DNA of 64,000 nucleotides from Cinclus cinclus (taxonomy: Eukaryota > Chordata > Aves > Passeriformes > Cinclidae): the NCBI RefSeq assembly GCF_963662255.1, contig NC_085049.1, positions 61,365,158 to 61,429,157 on the forward strand. The letters are read 5' to 3'. The translations under genes were made by a program, and so were the position numbers. This document shows, piece after piece, positions 1 through 15,000 of this stretch; position 1 is the stretch's first letter, and each line of letters opens with the position of its first letter. Under the pieces are notes generated by a model. The model saw nothing but the letters and a program-made list of their open reading frames with translations, had not been told where the DNA came from and made no database searches.

Positions 1-3000
1 AGAAAAAACAGGAGATCAGACTTCATGCAACATTTATATTGCAAAGGTTTGTGAATGGGAAGGGGCTGCAGAACCTCAAGACAGAGAAGCAGGGAACAGG
101 TCAGAAAAAACAGAGACACATTTCATGCCTGTATCAAGAAGGATCTTCAGGATCCTAATGACTGTGGGCTATCATAAATCCAAGACATTTCTAGACAGAA
201 ACATGACTTTGATTCCCAATCACTCCTGATCATGTCCACATCCCTGCTTTTTGTAACAGTATCTAATGACACAGGTTCAATTTCTCTGCAGACAACACAC
301 AGATGCTTTGCAAAACATACCCTCACAGTAAGGGGCTTTTTCTTAAGGATTTTACTTGGCAGGGTGGGAGAGGCATTAAGAAATGCCTGCTTTTACCTGC
401 ATGTGTTTCATGTTCTCAAAGAAGTCCATGTCAGGATCATGGTGGTTTGTCAGCTGGACCAAATCCTGGAATTCAGGATTTGTTGGGAATGTCTGAATGA
501 GGCAGGAAAGCAGTGATGTGTAGTCCTGCTGGACGCTCTACAAATAGCAAGCAATGAATGTTAAGCATCCCTTGGAGAGGCTGCCACACACTCCTGAAAA
601 CAGCAGTGCTGTCATTTACAACTGTTTTAATCAAACCTCCTGATTCTCAGTAATAACAAATGCACTTATTATGGACTGCATGTAAATTAAAGCCTCCCCT
701 CCAAAGAATGAGTTACAACTAAGAAAAGCTGAACAACAGCAGAGAAACACTGTTAATTTCTGTAATTTTTTAGAATTCTGTAAGGTTTAAAATGAAGGGT
801 AAGTTTATAGTGGGTACCTGCACTTCTTATCCCAGTAGGGGACTTCGAAAACTCATCCAAAAAATGCCTCATTACCCTGAAGATAGCTGGAAATGTGTGA
901 TCAGATACCACTGCCTCACCTCAGTCTTACTCTTCAGACCTCTTCTCACAGACTCCAGGAGAGTGTGCTGGATTAGCTCCTTGTACTCATCTTCTGTGTG
1001 ACTGATTTCTGCCAGTCGGTGGATGAAACTGGTCAAGCAAAGGCTTGCATTGTCACTAAGAGCCATATCCCCGAGCTGAGTGGATGAAGAAATAGCACCA
1101 CATGAGTCTGGCTATGACAACTTTTTCTTCCCAAAAGCCTGGACAGAACAGTAGCACTGGACACAGCATAATGAGTCCTGTAGAGACTCAAAAACTCTTG
1201 AGAGCATTCCTACAGAAGTTCTAGTCCCAAATTAATGCCCACCCTACCCATCAGGAAAAAATCTTTTAGATTTACCAGCAGGCCCACACAACCAGACCAT
1301 GCTGCAACAATTGGAAAATCAGCCTTTCAAGCCTGGAATGTGCCTTTTATCCAGCAAAATGACCAGAGTTCCAGGGATCACTGACAGAAAGTTGTGCTGC
1401 ACTGTATTTTCCTTTTGGGATACATAGATGAAAAGGTAAACAGACAAAACTTCAAAAAGTTGCTCATAAGAATACCTAAAGGTACTTTCTGAATGTCCGT
1501 GGTGCCAAAAAACAGCCAATGGAAGTAAGCTGAAAGTTAGATTCATCATGGACACATGGTCAATAGAGCAAGAGAAGGAATACTCAGCCAACCTGGATGG
1601 TATAGAAGCAGTTGTGCATAACAGGGATGAGGAAGTCAGTATCCACTGTTTGCATTTCCTTAATGTGGGCTGTGATTGACTGAAATGCTGAGAGACGCAC
1701 ATCGAAGTCAATATCATCCAGATGTCGCTGATCAAAGGCATTCAGCTGAGACAGAGCAACAAGGTGTTAATGAAAAATGACAGAAACTGATCATACCGTA
1801 TTAGGGGGAAAAGGGAGTAAAGAAACTGCATACCTTAACAACATCAGTAATATACTTCAACTTAGTGTCCAAGTCAGATAAAGTCTAAAAAGAAACATTA
1901 AAAACCCACTTAAACTCATAGTTGTTAAGAATTTGGATAATTCAAGACTTCACCACTTGAGACAAAAAAATAAACAAAGCAGCAGCATTAGTTTTTCTCC
2001 TATTAGAACCTCCGTAAGAGCCTTTCTTATTGAAGTTGGAGATTATGTGTTTTAAATTCCTAAGTTTTTAAATACCTACACTGAATGTTTCCTGTGTTTT
2101 ACTGCTAAGAAGTTACATTAAGTCACTTCAAAGTAATACAGAACAGCCTATTATAAACTGAGAGAAGAATACAAATAAAAATCATCTTCAAGACACTGAA
2201 ATCCATTCTTATTTCATCAACATGCAGGATTTGTTGTAGCTAAGTGTTTTACTTGGCTTCTCTTACACTAAAGATCCCCATGAGGCTGACATCAACCAGG
2301 CTGTAAGCCAAAACTTTTACAAATCTTTGTGCAGCTCATTAATTTCTATCACATATAATTCTTTTATTTTCACTTCACACCAGAAGAATATTAAAAAGGT
2401 TTTCAAAGTCATGTGCAAAGATAAATAGTGCTATTACTTTGTTGCTGATCTCTTAGAACAAATGAAAAAAAAAAGCATCGAAAGATGTAGAAATGCAATA
2501 CCTGAAATACCAAGCACAGCTTATTTCGAGACAGTTTGTTCTGGATGACAGAAAAAAGCCTTGCCAGTGGTTTGAGAAAGCTTGTAGGGTTAGAGCAATG
2601 CTTCAGCAAGTTCTGAACTGTCTCCAGAATGTCAATTTGTGTACCCTGAAAGAGACACGTAACTTTCCATAAGTATTGAAACCTCACAAGATTATTTCAT
2701 TTTCTTGGGACATATTTCAAGACACAAAGTGAACACTGCTGTACTTTATTCAAATCAGAGACACTGAAGGAGAACAAAGAATTAGAAGCATACAATGCAA
2801 TCATCAAATCTCTCAAAAGTACTTGCAAACTTTCACTTAGAAACAATACAGTGTTAAGAGATGACTATCAGCATGATAAAGACTTCTTTTATGTGTCTTT
2901 CCCCATGACTCAAAGGTCAGGAGAACTAACATAGCTTTAAAAAGTAGTCTTTCTTGAATATGTGAGATGAACATTAACAGCACCTTATGCTTCATAGAAT

Positions 3001-6000
3001 CACAGAATGGGTCAGGTTGGAAAGGACCACAGGAGGCCAGTCTGGTCCAAGCTCCCTGCCCAAGCAGGGTGGTCCCAGAGCACACATCAAATGATTGCAT
3101 CCAGATGGTTCTTGAGTATCTCCAGTGAGGGAGACTCCACAGACTCTCTGGGCAATGTGTGACAGTACAGTTACTGCACAGTAAAGAAGGTTTTGAACGA
3201 TCTCCCTCAACAGAAATCACATGTAGTCCCCTAATGATTGACAGATTTAAAATCCTTATTTAAAAAATAGTACTGTATACAGTTTGCCTTTCACCCTTCA
3301 GCAGACTAATGCAGCACTGCCCAATACACCACACATACTACATACTCAACCACATGTATTCACATTGCTGTCTAGATGCTGTGGCTTTGGCTTTGGGGTG
3401 CAAAAAATCCACAGTGAAGAACAGCAATTATTTCAAACACTGCAAGCAATTTGTTGGATTGACTTCAGTGACGAAGAAAGTAAAGACTGCATTATAACTT
3501 CTGCAGACTTTCCCCATTAAAAGGGGGAACAGAATCAGTCTGGGCACTGGCACCTCTGGGTGAATAGTGCACATCAACACACAGTAGGGCATTCTGAGCA
3601 CCCTAAAAACACATGAACACTTGACTGCAGGCTAATAATAAGAAATGGCATATAATCAGTAAGGCTTTTAAGTGTACCTTAAGCAAACAAATCTATTTTA
3701 TTAAAAGAGGAATGTATGTTTGTTTAGTAGTGGGGAGGAAATAATTTTCCCTTACCTGTTCCATGTTACTCTGATAAAGGAAAGGGAGGAGAAGGCTCAC
3801 AAGCACTGAATTCTGGCTCTTTTCTTGAATAAATTTGCTGATCCTGCAAAATTGGACAAGGTAACTTACTCTTTTTTATAATTTCAATCACCAGTAGAGA
3901 GCAAAGAAGTCCATCAGCACTAGTGTCATTTCACAAGGCTTTGTCAGCCTATTCAGGCTAACAGAGCATACTTACCAAATTCATAGTCCCAGCCTAAGCA
4001 TTCAGTTTCACATGACTACAGGCATTTCTGCATCTTTTTCTACCCTCATTAGGTTTGAGTACCAGCAATAAAACCAGCTAGAATCAACTTGAGAAAACTT
4101 ATCACCTCAGTAACCAGCAACTTGCAAGTCAATGACAGATCCAGCTATTTACAACCGTTGTAAATTAAAGTTTGAGACACAGTGTTTTTAAATTTGGAAA
4201 CTATGGCAATAAGCCTGTTTCTTCCTCCTTCCTTTCAGCTTTTTAACTGTTTCAGGCTCTAAGAACCACTTACTTGGAAAGTATACTCAGCTCTTTGCTG
4301 ACTTGAGCTCTGTACTTCTTCTTTTTCACCTTTTCCACATTTAACATTGTTTTGCTGAAGTACTGAAGTATGGCAGGGACATGAGGCAGGACCAAGCGGC
4401 AACCTAGGCTGAGGGGCTCTGTAAGAGATGAAACAGTTAGCAACACCCAAGAAACTGCTGCAAGAAACAGAAGAGAGATCCAAACCCATACAAAGGGGAA
4501 ATTAGGATAAAGGAGACTTCATTAGTGGAAGCAAAAGTAAATGGGAGCTATGAACGTGCAGGGCAGCTGGTAGCTGGGAAGAAGCACCAGCACTAGCTGA
4601 GACCAAGTCTAACATGTCTGAGATGGGATCAAGGAAAGCACACACCATTCTCCTCACAGATTTCAGTAACAGCCCTTGTAAGTCTAGGCTTATCAGAAGG
4701 TACCAAGGGTATTCCTCAACAGTAGTAACATCTCCTAAAATGACTGGAGCAGTTGTAGATGTGGTTTTCTTTACTCCACCACTGACCTCTTGTGTAAAAT
4801 CAAATCTGCCATAAAGGGTACATGCTCCTTTCCACTAGCTTTGAGTGTAGCAGGTGAAAGATGTCTCCACAGCATCGAACACATCAAACACAACTGTTCT
4901 GTTTACTAACTCTCAAAGACACCGGGTCTTTCCTGTCAGGGAGCACAGACTAAACATCAAAATTATACAGGATCATGTGCATATGTTTTACGTTATAAAG
5001 CACATACATGTGCATTATATAAAACATGGTGTTAGGTGCACAGCCAAGTCAGCAATGCAGTTCTTGAACTTGTCAATTAAAGCTTCACAGACAGAACAGG
5101 TCAACATTTCCCTCTTCATAAGGAATCTATCAATGTTCAGGACCCTGACACTCAAATGTGGATCTCACCAGTTATCAAACAAGCAGGACTTTACAGTTCT
5201 TGAGCACAACAAGACAAATTCATACACTGATGTTTCCACCTCTGTCAGGAGATCCTCCTCCCCGGTATTCTTAGCTAGAGTAGACAGCCTCACTATAATC
5301 TAACACCTCCATCTAAGGCACCCAACAGGTGTCTCAGAACTCTCAGGCAGGCATACCTTCTGTCACGTCTCCAGTGGCCATGACAACACAGTCAGTCACG
5401 CTCAAACTGGAAACCTGCTCCGTGGGCTCAAAATCTGGGCTGTTGAGAAGGCTATCAGCAATGTCCATCACAAGGCTGGATGTGGCCTCAGACAGATTCT
5501 TGGCTGACAGCACAGCAAACACATTTGTCAGTATATCGCTCTCTGGATGATCTGGCTGCTGCTTGGCCAGCAAAGGGAAATACCTGGGAGAAAGATTATA
5601 AAAATATTAATTAGGTTCAGAATTTTCAGCTGATAATTATTTTGTGTGAGAAGTCACAAAAAAAAAAAAAAAAGACTGTCTTCCACTTCAACCAAGATAA
5701 AAGTGCACAAAAACCAGAACCCAGTGTCATGAAAAATATAATGAATGGAGGCTGAGAGGTTATCAAGTCCCTTTTCTAATCCCTTCTCCACAGCCTGGGT
5801 CTCTTCTTAGTCTGCTCCTAACCTAGTGGTCCAACACCATTTATAAGGTCATAAGGTCTTCATGCCAACCAATGAGAAGCACTAGGTATTTTAGCAAAGG
5901 AAAAACACTGAGTCTGTGGAAGAGACAAAAATCACTCAAGACAGTTGACCTGGAACTTCTCAGTGTCTGAATAAAAAAACCACTCTTTTACAACTTTCAG

Positions 6001-9000
6001 TAACACTCTCAGTTACAGACTCTGTGCTGAACTTGCCCATTACTCTTTCATAAAATAGAAAGAAATAGAGACTCACAAAAACACAAATGAAATTATATGT
6101 TGCAAAACTGACTTTTCACCTCGCAGGACTAAGAAGTCATTGGTTAGACTGACATATCCTAAGACGTCAGACCTCCTCCTCACCTGTGAGCTGGGTTTGG
6201 GCTGCATATGTGCTTAGTTATTAACACATGGAAAAAGCCATTAAAAAGTGAGTTCTTGCATAAACTGGAAAGCTTCCCAGCTGCTTTGACAGCTATCAAA
6301 AGAACAAGAGTCTAATGGAAGAAGAAAATATGCTTTTGGACATAATTATTCACAGCCTGTTAGTGTGCCCTTTTTTCCTTGTGTTTTAGGTATTCAGAAG
6401 TACTTGGGCTTCTTTGCCAGAAGAACACTTACCTGGGGTTCTTACTCCAGGTGTGAATGAGTTTGAGCAGAAAAGTTGGAGAATACTGACTCTCTGAAGC
6501 CAATCTGCAGACCTAAAGGAGAGAAAAATCAGATACCAATGCAACACAAGTAAGTAAAGCTACTTAAAAACCTCATCTCTAACAAAGACCTCACATTCTG
6601 TAGTTTACCTTTTAAATAAAATAATTTCAACCTTTTATAAAGTAATTTCCCAACTTCATCAATGTTTGTCAAATGACTCTTAGATCATCTCAGTCCTGTT
6701 TACACAGTATTCCAGCTGCCATTTTTGCCCTCCCCTTGAAACTAGATTCCCATGATGCCTCACATTTTCCACAGAGACTCAGCAACCTCTCCCAGACATA
6801 CCTATGAAATCTCAAGCACAGCACCCAAAACTCACTCCTCCCACACTTCTTATGCCCTGACCAGCACCTGGTCTGTATCCCCATGGCCTCACTGGAGAGG
6901 CTGGAACATTGTACTGCATCCCAGGAATGGGATCTCCTAACAGGGTTCTGTGTCCAAAACAACCCCACCTCAGAGGTGCCTAGCCTGAGCCACACAGAAT
7001 AGCTGCTGCTCCTTCATGACTGGACACAGGCTATGGTGACCTAGTGCACCCTCCTCTCTGCCATTCCATGATCCAACAGGCTCCACCCAAGTCACACAGG
7101 TGGGTTTCCACTGTGACCAGGGCTGGACTGTTTGCAGGGCACCACCAGTGAACACAGAGGCAGAGCAGGCTACAGTACATTCAGGGGCAGTAGGCAGAAT
7201 GGTGCATGTGGGGTTTGGACTAGCTCAGTGTGCTCAAGACTTGAGCATAACAGAAGATAGGTCTGGCCATCATAGCCAGGACCTTAGAAACCTTCTCCTG
7301 TCCCGAAGGCTGGTAATACTATTGCCCTGCATAAAACAGAGATCTCCTGAATGATATACAATGGGGAGTAAACCATTAAACCAATCCTGCAGGAATGCTG
7401 CTGTGAAGGCTAAAAGCCTCTGCAGCAAAATCCTGGGCTACGAAGAGTAAACTCCAATTGCAGGTTCAACAGGCTTAAAACAATTCGCTCTCTCCGTGAG
7501 TTTTTACACACCTCAGTTCTATAGTTCTAAAAAAGGAAAGCACACAAGTCAAAACGATTCTTCATCAAAATCAGATCTTCATGAAGTTCACCAGAAAAGA
7601 CTCCAGAGGGAGCTTCTGGATCATACTACCATCCAAGCTTCAAAATCATCTGTCTTCCTGACATATGTAAGGACAAGAGGCATTCTAACTATTTAGTAAC
7701 AACAGTACATCTTGTTCAGAGTTTCTCAGTATTTGCAGAAACCATGTTCCCTGCAAGCTTTACGTGCTTTGCTGGCTTAAAGCCTGAACTGCTCTAGAAC
7801 TGCAATAAATGTTCACTGCTTTTCCCACACAGCACCTGGCTGTAAGAAGACTCCATGAACAAACCAGGAACATGCACTTACTTCCCTGTTGCTCAGCCCA
7901 GTGCAATACAGAGCTATATGCACTGCCTAGTACTATTTGATCTCCCGTTTGTCCATATAACCATACCACACCTCACATATTGTTACTGGTAGAGCAGAGA
8001 AATAGTGTAGAAGTAAACAAACACAATGTCTAGAGAGAAGCAGCTCTGTGGTCACAGACTACACCAGTGCTCTTTAAGAGGCTTTTCTGCTGCAAGGAAG
8101 TTGGACATTTGGATATCTCAAAAGCCTCTGTGGAAGAGCACTCTTCCCTATTACTCAGTTAACCTTTTCATGGACTCAACTGCTTTTAGAGCAGACAACA
8201 CCCAGCAGCAGGTACAGGCACTCCCTGACAACCCCAGAGCAACTGCACTGACAGAGACAGCACAATTTAATTTAAAATTCTATGTTCTCTCTCCATCTCA
8301 CAACAATGCATTTTCCAAGCTCAGAGGTGATCTGAATTTCTCTGATAAAAGCCACAAGCCTGTGCTTTGTCACTGTGCCCACATGGAACCTTGTCAGGCA
8401 GGCATTAAGACCACATAGCCCACTGACAGCCTGTGCTGTGTCCTTCCTTTCCTGCAGCAGCATTTGTTTCTGCAGTCCCCTACACAACACCTGTCACACA
8501 GAAAAGTAACAAAGTGCACCTAGAAATCACTTGTATTATTTATCTCCCCTGAAGCATCTAGGGAAGAAGTCTGCTTTTGTGGTTAAAGAACAAATAAATG
8601 ACATCCATTTTACCCAGATGAATTAATTTGTACTTTAATCTGTGACTTGATTATTCCAGGACTAATCAGACACGAGCCAAGAAATTAGCCTTGCACAGAC
8701 ACACTGGGATGCCAGAATCTGTCTAAGGCCACATACAATCTAGTGACGGACATAGCTGACATGATGGACTCCAGTACAGCTGGAGTTTTCTGCATGGTAC
8801 ACGTTTCAAACAAGTTCTTTGGAAAAATAAGGAATACTTACCTGAGGCCATACCACTGCATGGAAAACTGCATCAATCTCTTCCACACTAAAGCTGTACG
8901 TCTCATAATCAGAAAAAAACTCTGCCACAAGCTTGAGACCAAGACGTCTCAAATTCTTCAGTGGATTAATCAACCTAAGTTGGACCTGTAAAAAAACATA

Positions 9001-12000
9001 CAAAAAACCAAACCCTGTAAGACCTTGGCAGAACAACTACTAACTACTTGCTCTGAAATTAAATTCAGCAATTGACTGACCACATCCAGATACAGCCTTT
9101 GCAGAAACTTCTGTTTTCTCTTGTAACTTGTTCACAGCAGCAATCTACATCAGAGTTGACCTCAATTATTCTAAAAAGGGCCTGCCTGTTCCTGCATTGA
9201 GTCCTGCATTACACAGGACTCCTACACCTCATAAAAAAATCCATGCTGATAGGTTTAACCCAGTAGCATCTGGCCACCTTGACACTTAAACAATTCTGTT
9301 TTACACTTGAAAGGACCCAAATCAGCTCTCCAAAGTCAAGTTGCACTTTGCCACTGAGATGTTCTGGAAAGAAAATAAATCAACAGATGAAGAGAAGGGG
9401 GGAGAAAAAGAGAAGGTAAGAATGTGAATTATGTCTTCCAGCAGAGTAGGGTGGGGGCTATAGCATTTGGTTACAGGAAGGTGCTTCCTGTACCCATTTA
9501 GTGCTTATGTTCCATAGCCTTTCCTGGGAGAAAAAACATTTCAGTGAGGAAATTCATGCACTGCTGCATTCTGACTCTCCTCCCTGAGAGGAGTCTTGAC
9601 TTGAGTAACGTAAATTATTTCCATACTGTGCAATGCAGCTCACAGCACGAGCACATGAAGTAGCTCCACAGTGCAGAGGTAATGAACTTCAGCCTCAGAA
9701 ACAGCAAAGCCAGATGAGAGCAAATAACAGCCACTGTCTGATACTGGAGCTCTTTTGGGTGTCCAGTTCATATCATGATCCACCACAGAGAATACAAAAT
9801 CACAGGTAAAAAAGACAAAGAGGAGATGGTGGAAAAGGAACTGATCAAGCTCTTGCAACAGGACCTCCCAAGCTATGCTGAATGTGTACTAATGGAGTGC
9901 AATCAGCCTCCAGGTGGCAAATGAACTGTTTGAAAGCCCAAAGAAAGTACAAACCAGGATACTATATCTAACGGTGACCTCCAAGTGAAATAATTTTGGG
10001 TTTCCCACTGTTCAATCACTGTAAGAGTTCTTTGAGATTAAGCCTTTGAGAGGACAAAGAAACTCAACAGTGAACACCATAAGTAGGAAATAGTAAATTA
10101 ATAACTTGTCTCAAAGTAGTCAGAGTTGATGTTTAAGTGTCCAGGCAGTATCAGTCTGCAATGAATTACTCTCAAACTCCAAGAATGTCTTCTAATTATT
10201 AGTCAAGATAAACAGATTTCTCACACTCTCCCTTGAGCTTTTAACAGCCCCTGGGCTAATGAAGTGCTAAATTAAATTCAGAGAAACAACGGACTGTCAC
10301 TCCTGACATTACACAACCATGACAGGATTACTGCAGCAACTCTGGCAAAATGCAGCTTTCACAGAAGTTAATGAAGCAGCTTTTAGAACTCCTGTCCTCA
10401 TTGAAAACATGTAGGCAGATGCAGTGCACTGCTGAAGTCAGACTGTGGGATGCTGATGTCCTCAAATTTGCTCATCCTCTTCATAAATTAAGACAGTTAC
10501 AAGGTTCTGTGAAGCTCACAGGCAGCTATGAGACCTTGGATACTGCCTATTGCAAGGACTTGCTTTGTTTGATGGATTTTTTCAAAGCAAGTTCTAACCT
10601 CAAATGCTAACAGCTGGGTCTTGGCAAGAACACACTCATGGTGACAAAACATACACTCCCATTTGCTCAGTCCATCATCTCCATCATCATAATTGCTTTC
10701 AACACCACAGTGATGATGATGACTGTGCACTTTGCTTATTTCCCACCTAATATATGAGCAGGCTCTGCAGCAGGAAGACAGAAAAGCCTGGCTCAGTGTT
10801 GCAGTTTCTGAGCAGCTGCCAACAGATCCCAAGAAGCCAGTAAGAGCTCAGGGATGCCTGTGCTGCTCCCCTGTGTACAGGACAGCAATAAGCCAACATG
10901 CCCCACCTTTAGGTGCAACCAATCTTTAACTGGATGTTTTCCTCACCTGACCCCTTCTGCATGTACAGCCATTGCTCAGCAAGGGAAAAAACATTTGCAG
11001 TGCTCTTCAGATACCTGAATAAGACCCAAATGGTAACACTGGTTCAAGTACGACTACTCCTGATACAGAGCTGAAGATGATTTCAGTATGCTGAAAGCAT
11101 GGCTGGTAGCCATGTCCTTCCTGTGTCCCATGACAGAAGACACCCAGGGAAGATAATCACTGTGATCATCCACAATTCTGAGCTCCCCTGAGGTCTAGCA
11201 TTGCAACAAAACCCCTCACGGACAAGGTTTGTCTTCAGGCAAGGAACTTTAAACCTCTCCTTCCCCTGCTCAAATGTTTTATCCTTGCAGCCAAGAAACT
11301 CCATATTTAAGGCAAATTTTAACTTCCAGCCATAAAATCTTGTTACATGTTTACAACAGAACATTTCTCTCTCTCTCATGCCCATCTCTCCACAAAACAG
11401 GTAGGAACAATTCAAAGAGATCACCTCCAATTCTCTTTTCAGTAACGTAAACAAAAACACAGTTCAAATCAGTATTCTAAATACATTAACTCTGCCTGCA
11501 CTGCTTGAGCCCTGCAGCACTTTCAGACAAGTACCACTGGCCTCCAATTTTGACAGACTTCTAATAGCTAAGTTTCAGTCCACAATGGCATTCAACTTCT
11601 CTTTACCTAAATCAGTAAAGATCTGTTTATATATGTAGGCACAGAGAAGGAGGAAAGAAAGAAACTTAATTTTCATGTTTGTATATTGTTTGCATATACT
11701 GTACCTTCTCTCTTTGCTGGAGGATGCAGGATACCACAGCAGTCATGCAGAGAAGAATCTGTAGAATTTCAGGCAGGTATTGCTGGATCAAATGTCCCAT
11801 GTTTTTCAACACAACTTCGAGACCATTGAAGAGGCTATGCTGACGTCCAAGAGGCAGGACTTTAGCTAAGTCCAGCTCTGACATACTTTGAAGGACTGCA
11901 GTCTGGCAAGGCCCTGTGATAGGCAAAGTTACAGCAAATTATCTAGGGAGGCACAATGAAGACACTCACTATCAAGAATATCTTTTCAGTGAAAAATAGT

Positions 12001-15000
12001 GGAATTTAGCCCTAAATTACAGACCTTCACTGTCATATTTTTAAGTAAGAGCTCTGTGTCTCCATCTCTCTGATACACAGATGTCTCTCACTGCTACAGA
12101 ATCAGAGTACTTTACAAGCTCTCTTTACTGCCACAATACTCAGGCCAGCCTACAATGCCAGCCACTACCCACACCTGGCCTGCTACAGCTTACATGCACA
12201 GCTGTGCAAGTTGTTCAGTTTTTCTGACCTTGGACATGTAAAACACAGTATTTTTATCCTCCCACATCTCTACAGGTCAGGAAATACCACACCCCCCAGT
12301 TTCTATGGCCTACCTACCATTACTAAATTGCTTCACAGCTTCAAAGAGTAGATCCAAGAACATCCGTATCTCTTCTGGCAGTGAGCCAGCCAGAAACCGA
12401 AGAACGATGGACATGCGAGTGCTCGCTGAAGACTTGCCCTGTGTTTTGCTTCCTGTTTTGTTTCTCATTCTGCCATAGAGAATTCTTGAAGAACCAAAAA
12501 GAGGTGGTATTAACTTCCAGCAAGCTATCTGCTTTCCAGCCTCTTATTCTGCAGGAGAAACTCTGCCTAAAAATATTCTCTAGTGAAAGTTCTTCCTTCA
12601 GGGTCTCCACTGAACTACTGTATATTGTCCAAAAACATGTTAGTGAAAGATCACCTCCTGCTACTACAATGGAAGCTCTGCTGGAAAATTCAGGCACAGA
12701 ACTCGTTACTTTGCAGGACAATTCACATCACTGCCAATAGCTGGCAGTACTCAGTGAACTGAAACATCCCCACAGTTCTCTGTAATCCTTAGTAGAAACA
12801 GTATGTACCAAAATGCTGTTTTTAAAGAAAACACCGTTTGCATAACACATTACATAAATGTGTTAATAAGGAAACCATAGAGAATATCACAAACCAAGTC
12901 ATCAAACAATACCATTAACCATGGGTTTCTCTCAACTGTTCAAAATGAGAAGCAGCATTACATGCTGCTTATGGTACTCTGCCATGAAGCTTTTGAACTC
13001 ACACTTCAGAACACACCTCATAAGAACAGGGACGAGATCTGGTCGATGCTCTGTTTTTACTACTGTGGTCTCCTCAGAAATACTGAAATGAACTATCTCT
13101 TCTTTAAAGCTCTTGTCTTCCAGTAGCCTTTGCAAGTTCTCCCTGAGAGTTATAATAAACATTATTTGAGGGCAGGTAGGCTTATAGAAATAGATAGACA
13201 TACAGATGCATCTATATATAATTACCTATCTATCCTTGCTGTATACAAAATGTTAAAGTACTATTTTCTCACCCTTTTATAAAAAAGTTTATTTTATTTT
13301 TTACTTTATTTTACTTTTATTTTAAAAGCCAGCAAGTTCAAGCTAATTATGTAGACAAATAAGTCCTGCATATATTCCAAAGAAATTATTTAACCACAAA
13401 CTACAGTTTTGTGCTGTCACTCTCTCTGAGTGGTAATTAATCATCAGTACAAAAGACACATTTGTTAATGATGGAACTACTAACATTACTGACACTATTC
13501 TGGGACAGAATGGAAGTGTTGCTATTTTTCTCTAAACAAAAAAAGAGACACTGATCAAACTCAAGACCTGGTTTCCTCTCTTAGATATAAAACATTCAGC
13601 TGGCTAAAATTAAACTTTACATATACTTCATATACTACATATATTTCAACAAATACAGAACCCCAAATGAAACTGACCCCAAAGAAGGCTTCTGATATGA
13701 CAGGAGGTTCATTCACCAATGCTAAAATAATATAAAAGCCTTTACCTGTATGGCAGTAGATGAGGATGCTTGTATGTCATTATACAGTCAAGAGCTATTC
13801 TCTGTACATTCTGGTCTTGATGAGTGAGTAACTGCAAAGAAAAGAAAGAAATTGAGTTCCTATCTAGGAGGCAGTAGTGAAACAGTGAAAAAAATAGTGA
13901 AACAACCCAAAGGCTACAAGCTCAAGCAGGTTTTGGACTAACTTATTCAAATGGAGGCAGAATGTATGTGTTGCCACTACAAAGCCAAGATGCACATGCC
14001 CCTTGTAAAAAGGGGCATGGCTGCTGATAGCCCATGTATACTTTTCCTTCCTATATACATAGGACAGTTATAATATTTGTTTTTTCATAGTTGTCTTTTG
14101 GACCACTAGGAGTTTGCATTTATCATCAAAATGCAGTTACAGTTATCAGCTGTGTATCTAAGAAGACTGGATTAAAAAGCATACTACCCAAACCATTCCA
14201 AGACACCAGCACTTCTTTCCTGTGACAAATACAAACTACTCAGAAGACTTGGTATGCAAAGTCTCACTGAGATTTGCCCTCTCTTGAAGATGACTCTTCA
14301 TAACCTAGGCCCTAAACAACACCAAGTAGTGGTCATTGCACCAAGAATATCCGAGTCGAAGTGTTTGCACAACGCACTCAGGCACATGGTTTGACTCTTG
14401 GGGTGTCCTGTGCAGGGCTAGGAACTGGACTTGATGATCCTGTTGGGTCCTTTCCAACTCAGCATACTCTGTGATTCTGAGATTGATTAGGACAGGGAAA
14501 AGAAATTGAGAAATACAGATCATTTTCCCAGACAGAATCTTTATCAGTTCTTCAGTCTCCTACTAAATAGCACAGGCAAGTGTCATCAAAGGTCACTTTG
14601 CCATGATGTCCCAATGCCAGATGGACACACCAGCCGTGACAATCCATATACTAAGGCGCAGAAATACAAACAGTAAGTGATGAAGTAATCTTTCTTCTTG
14701 TGCCAAACTGTTCTTCCCACAGTGATTTGACCTTTACACGGCTGTCCAATATTTTGCTAAGAACACAAGCAAGCAAACACATGGATCAACTGTTTTTCTG
14801 AGCAATACTCTGAGATTAACTGAAAGAGAGTGGATGTCTGTTTGAGATTCTCAAATTCAGGGACTAAGGAATGGAGCTTTCAACACCCACAGCCTCAGAA
14901 AACACAAACTGGGAACAGTGAGAGCAAACTCCAAAGACTGGAACAAATCCACAAACTGGGAACCAACATAAACCTCTAAAATAAAAAAAAAACCTAAAAA

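Noticed and set aside
1319..1741. 140-codon minus-strand frame taken as one protein
   Set aside because: Only the part matching exon 35 is coding, and in a different frame from the listed translation; the rest is intron.
6690..7155. Minus-strand frames of 61-101 codons in UTP20 intron 28
   Set aside because: No match to UTP20 at the expected place and no recognisable domain; perhaps an old repeat.
12381..12740. 119-codon plus-strand frame over UTP20 exon 26
   Set aside because: It is the antisense shadow of a well-supported UTP20 exon and its flanking intron.
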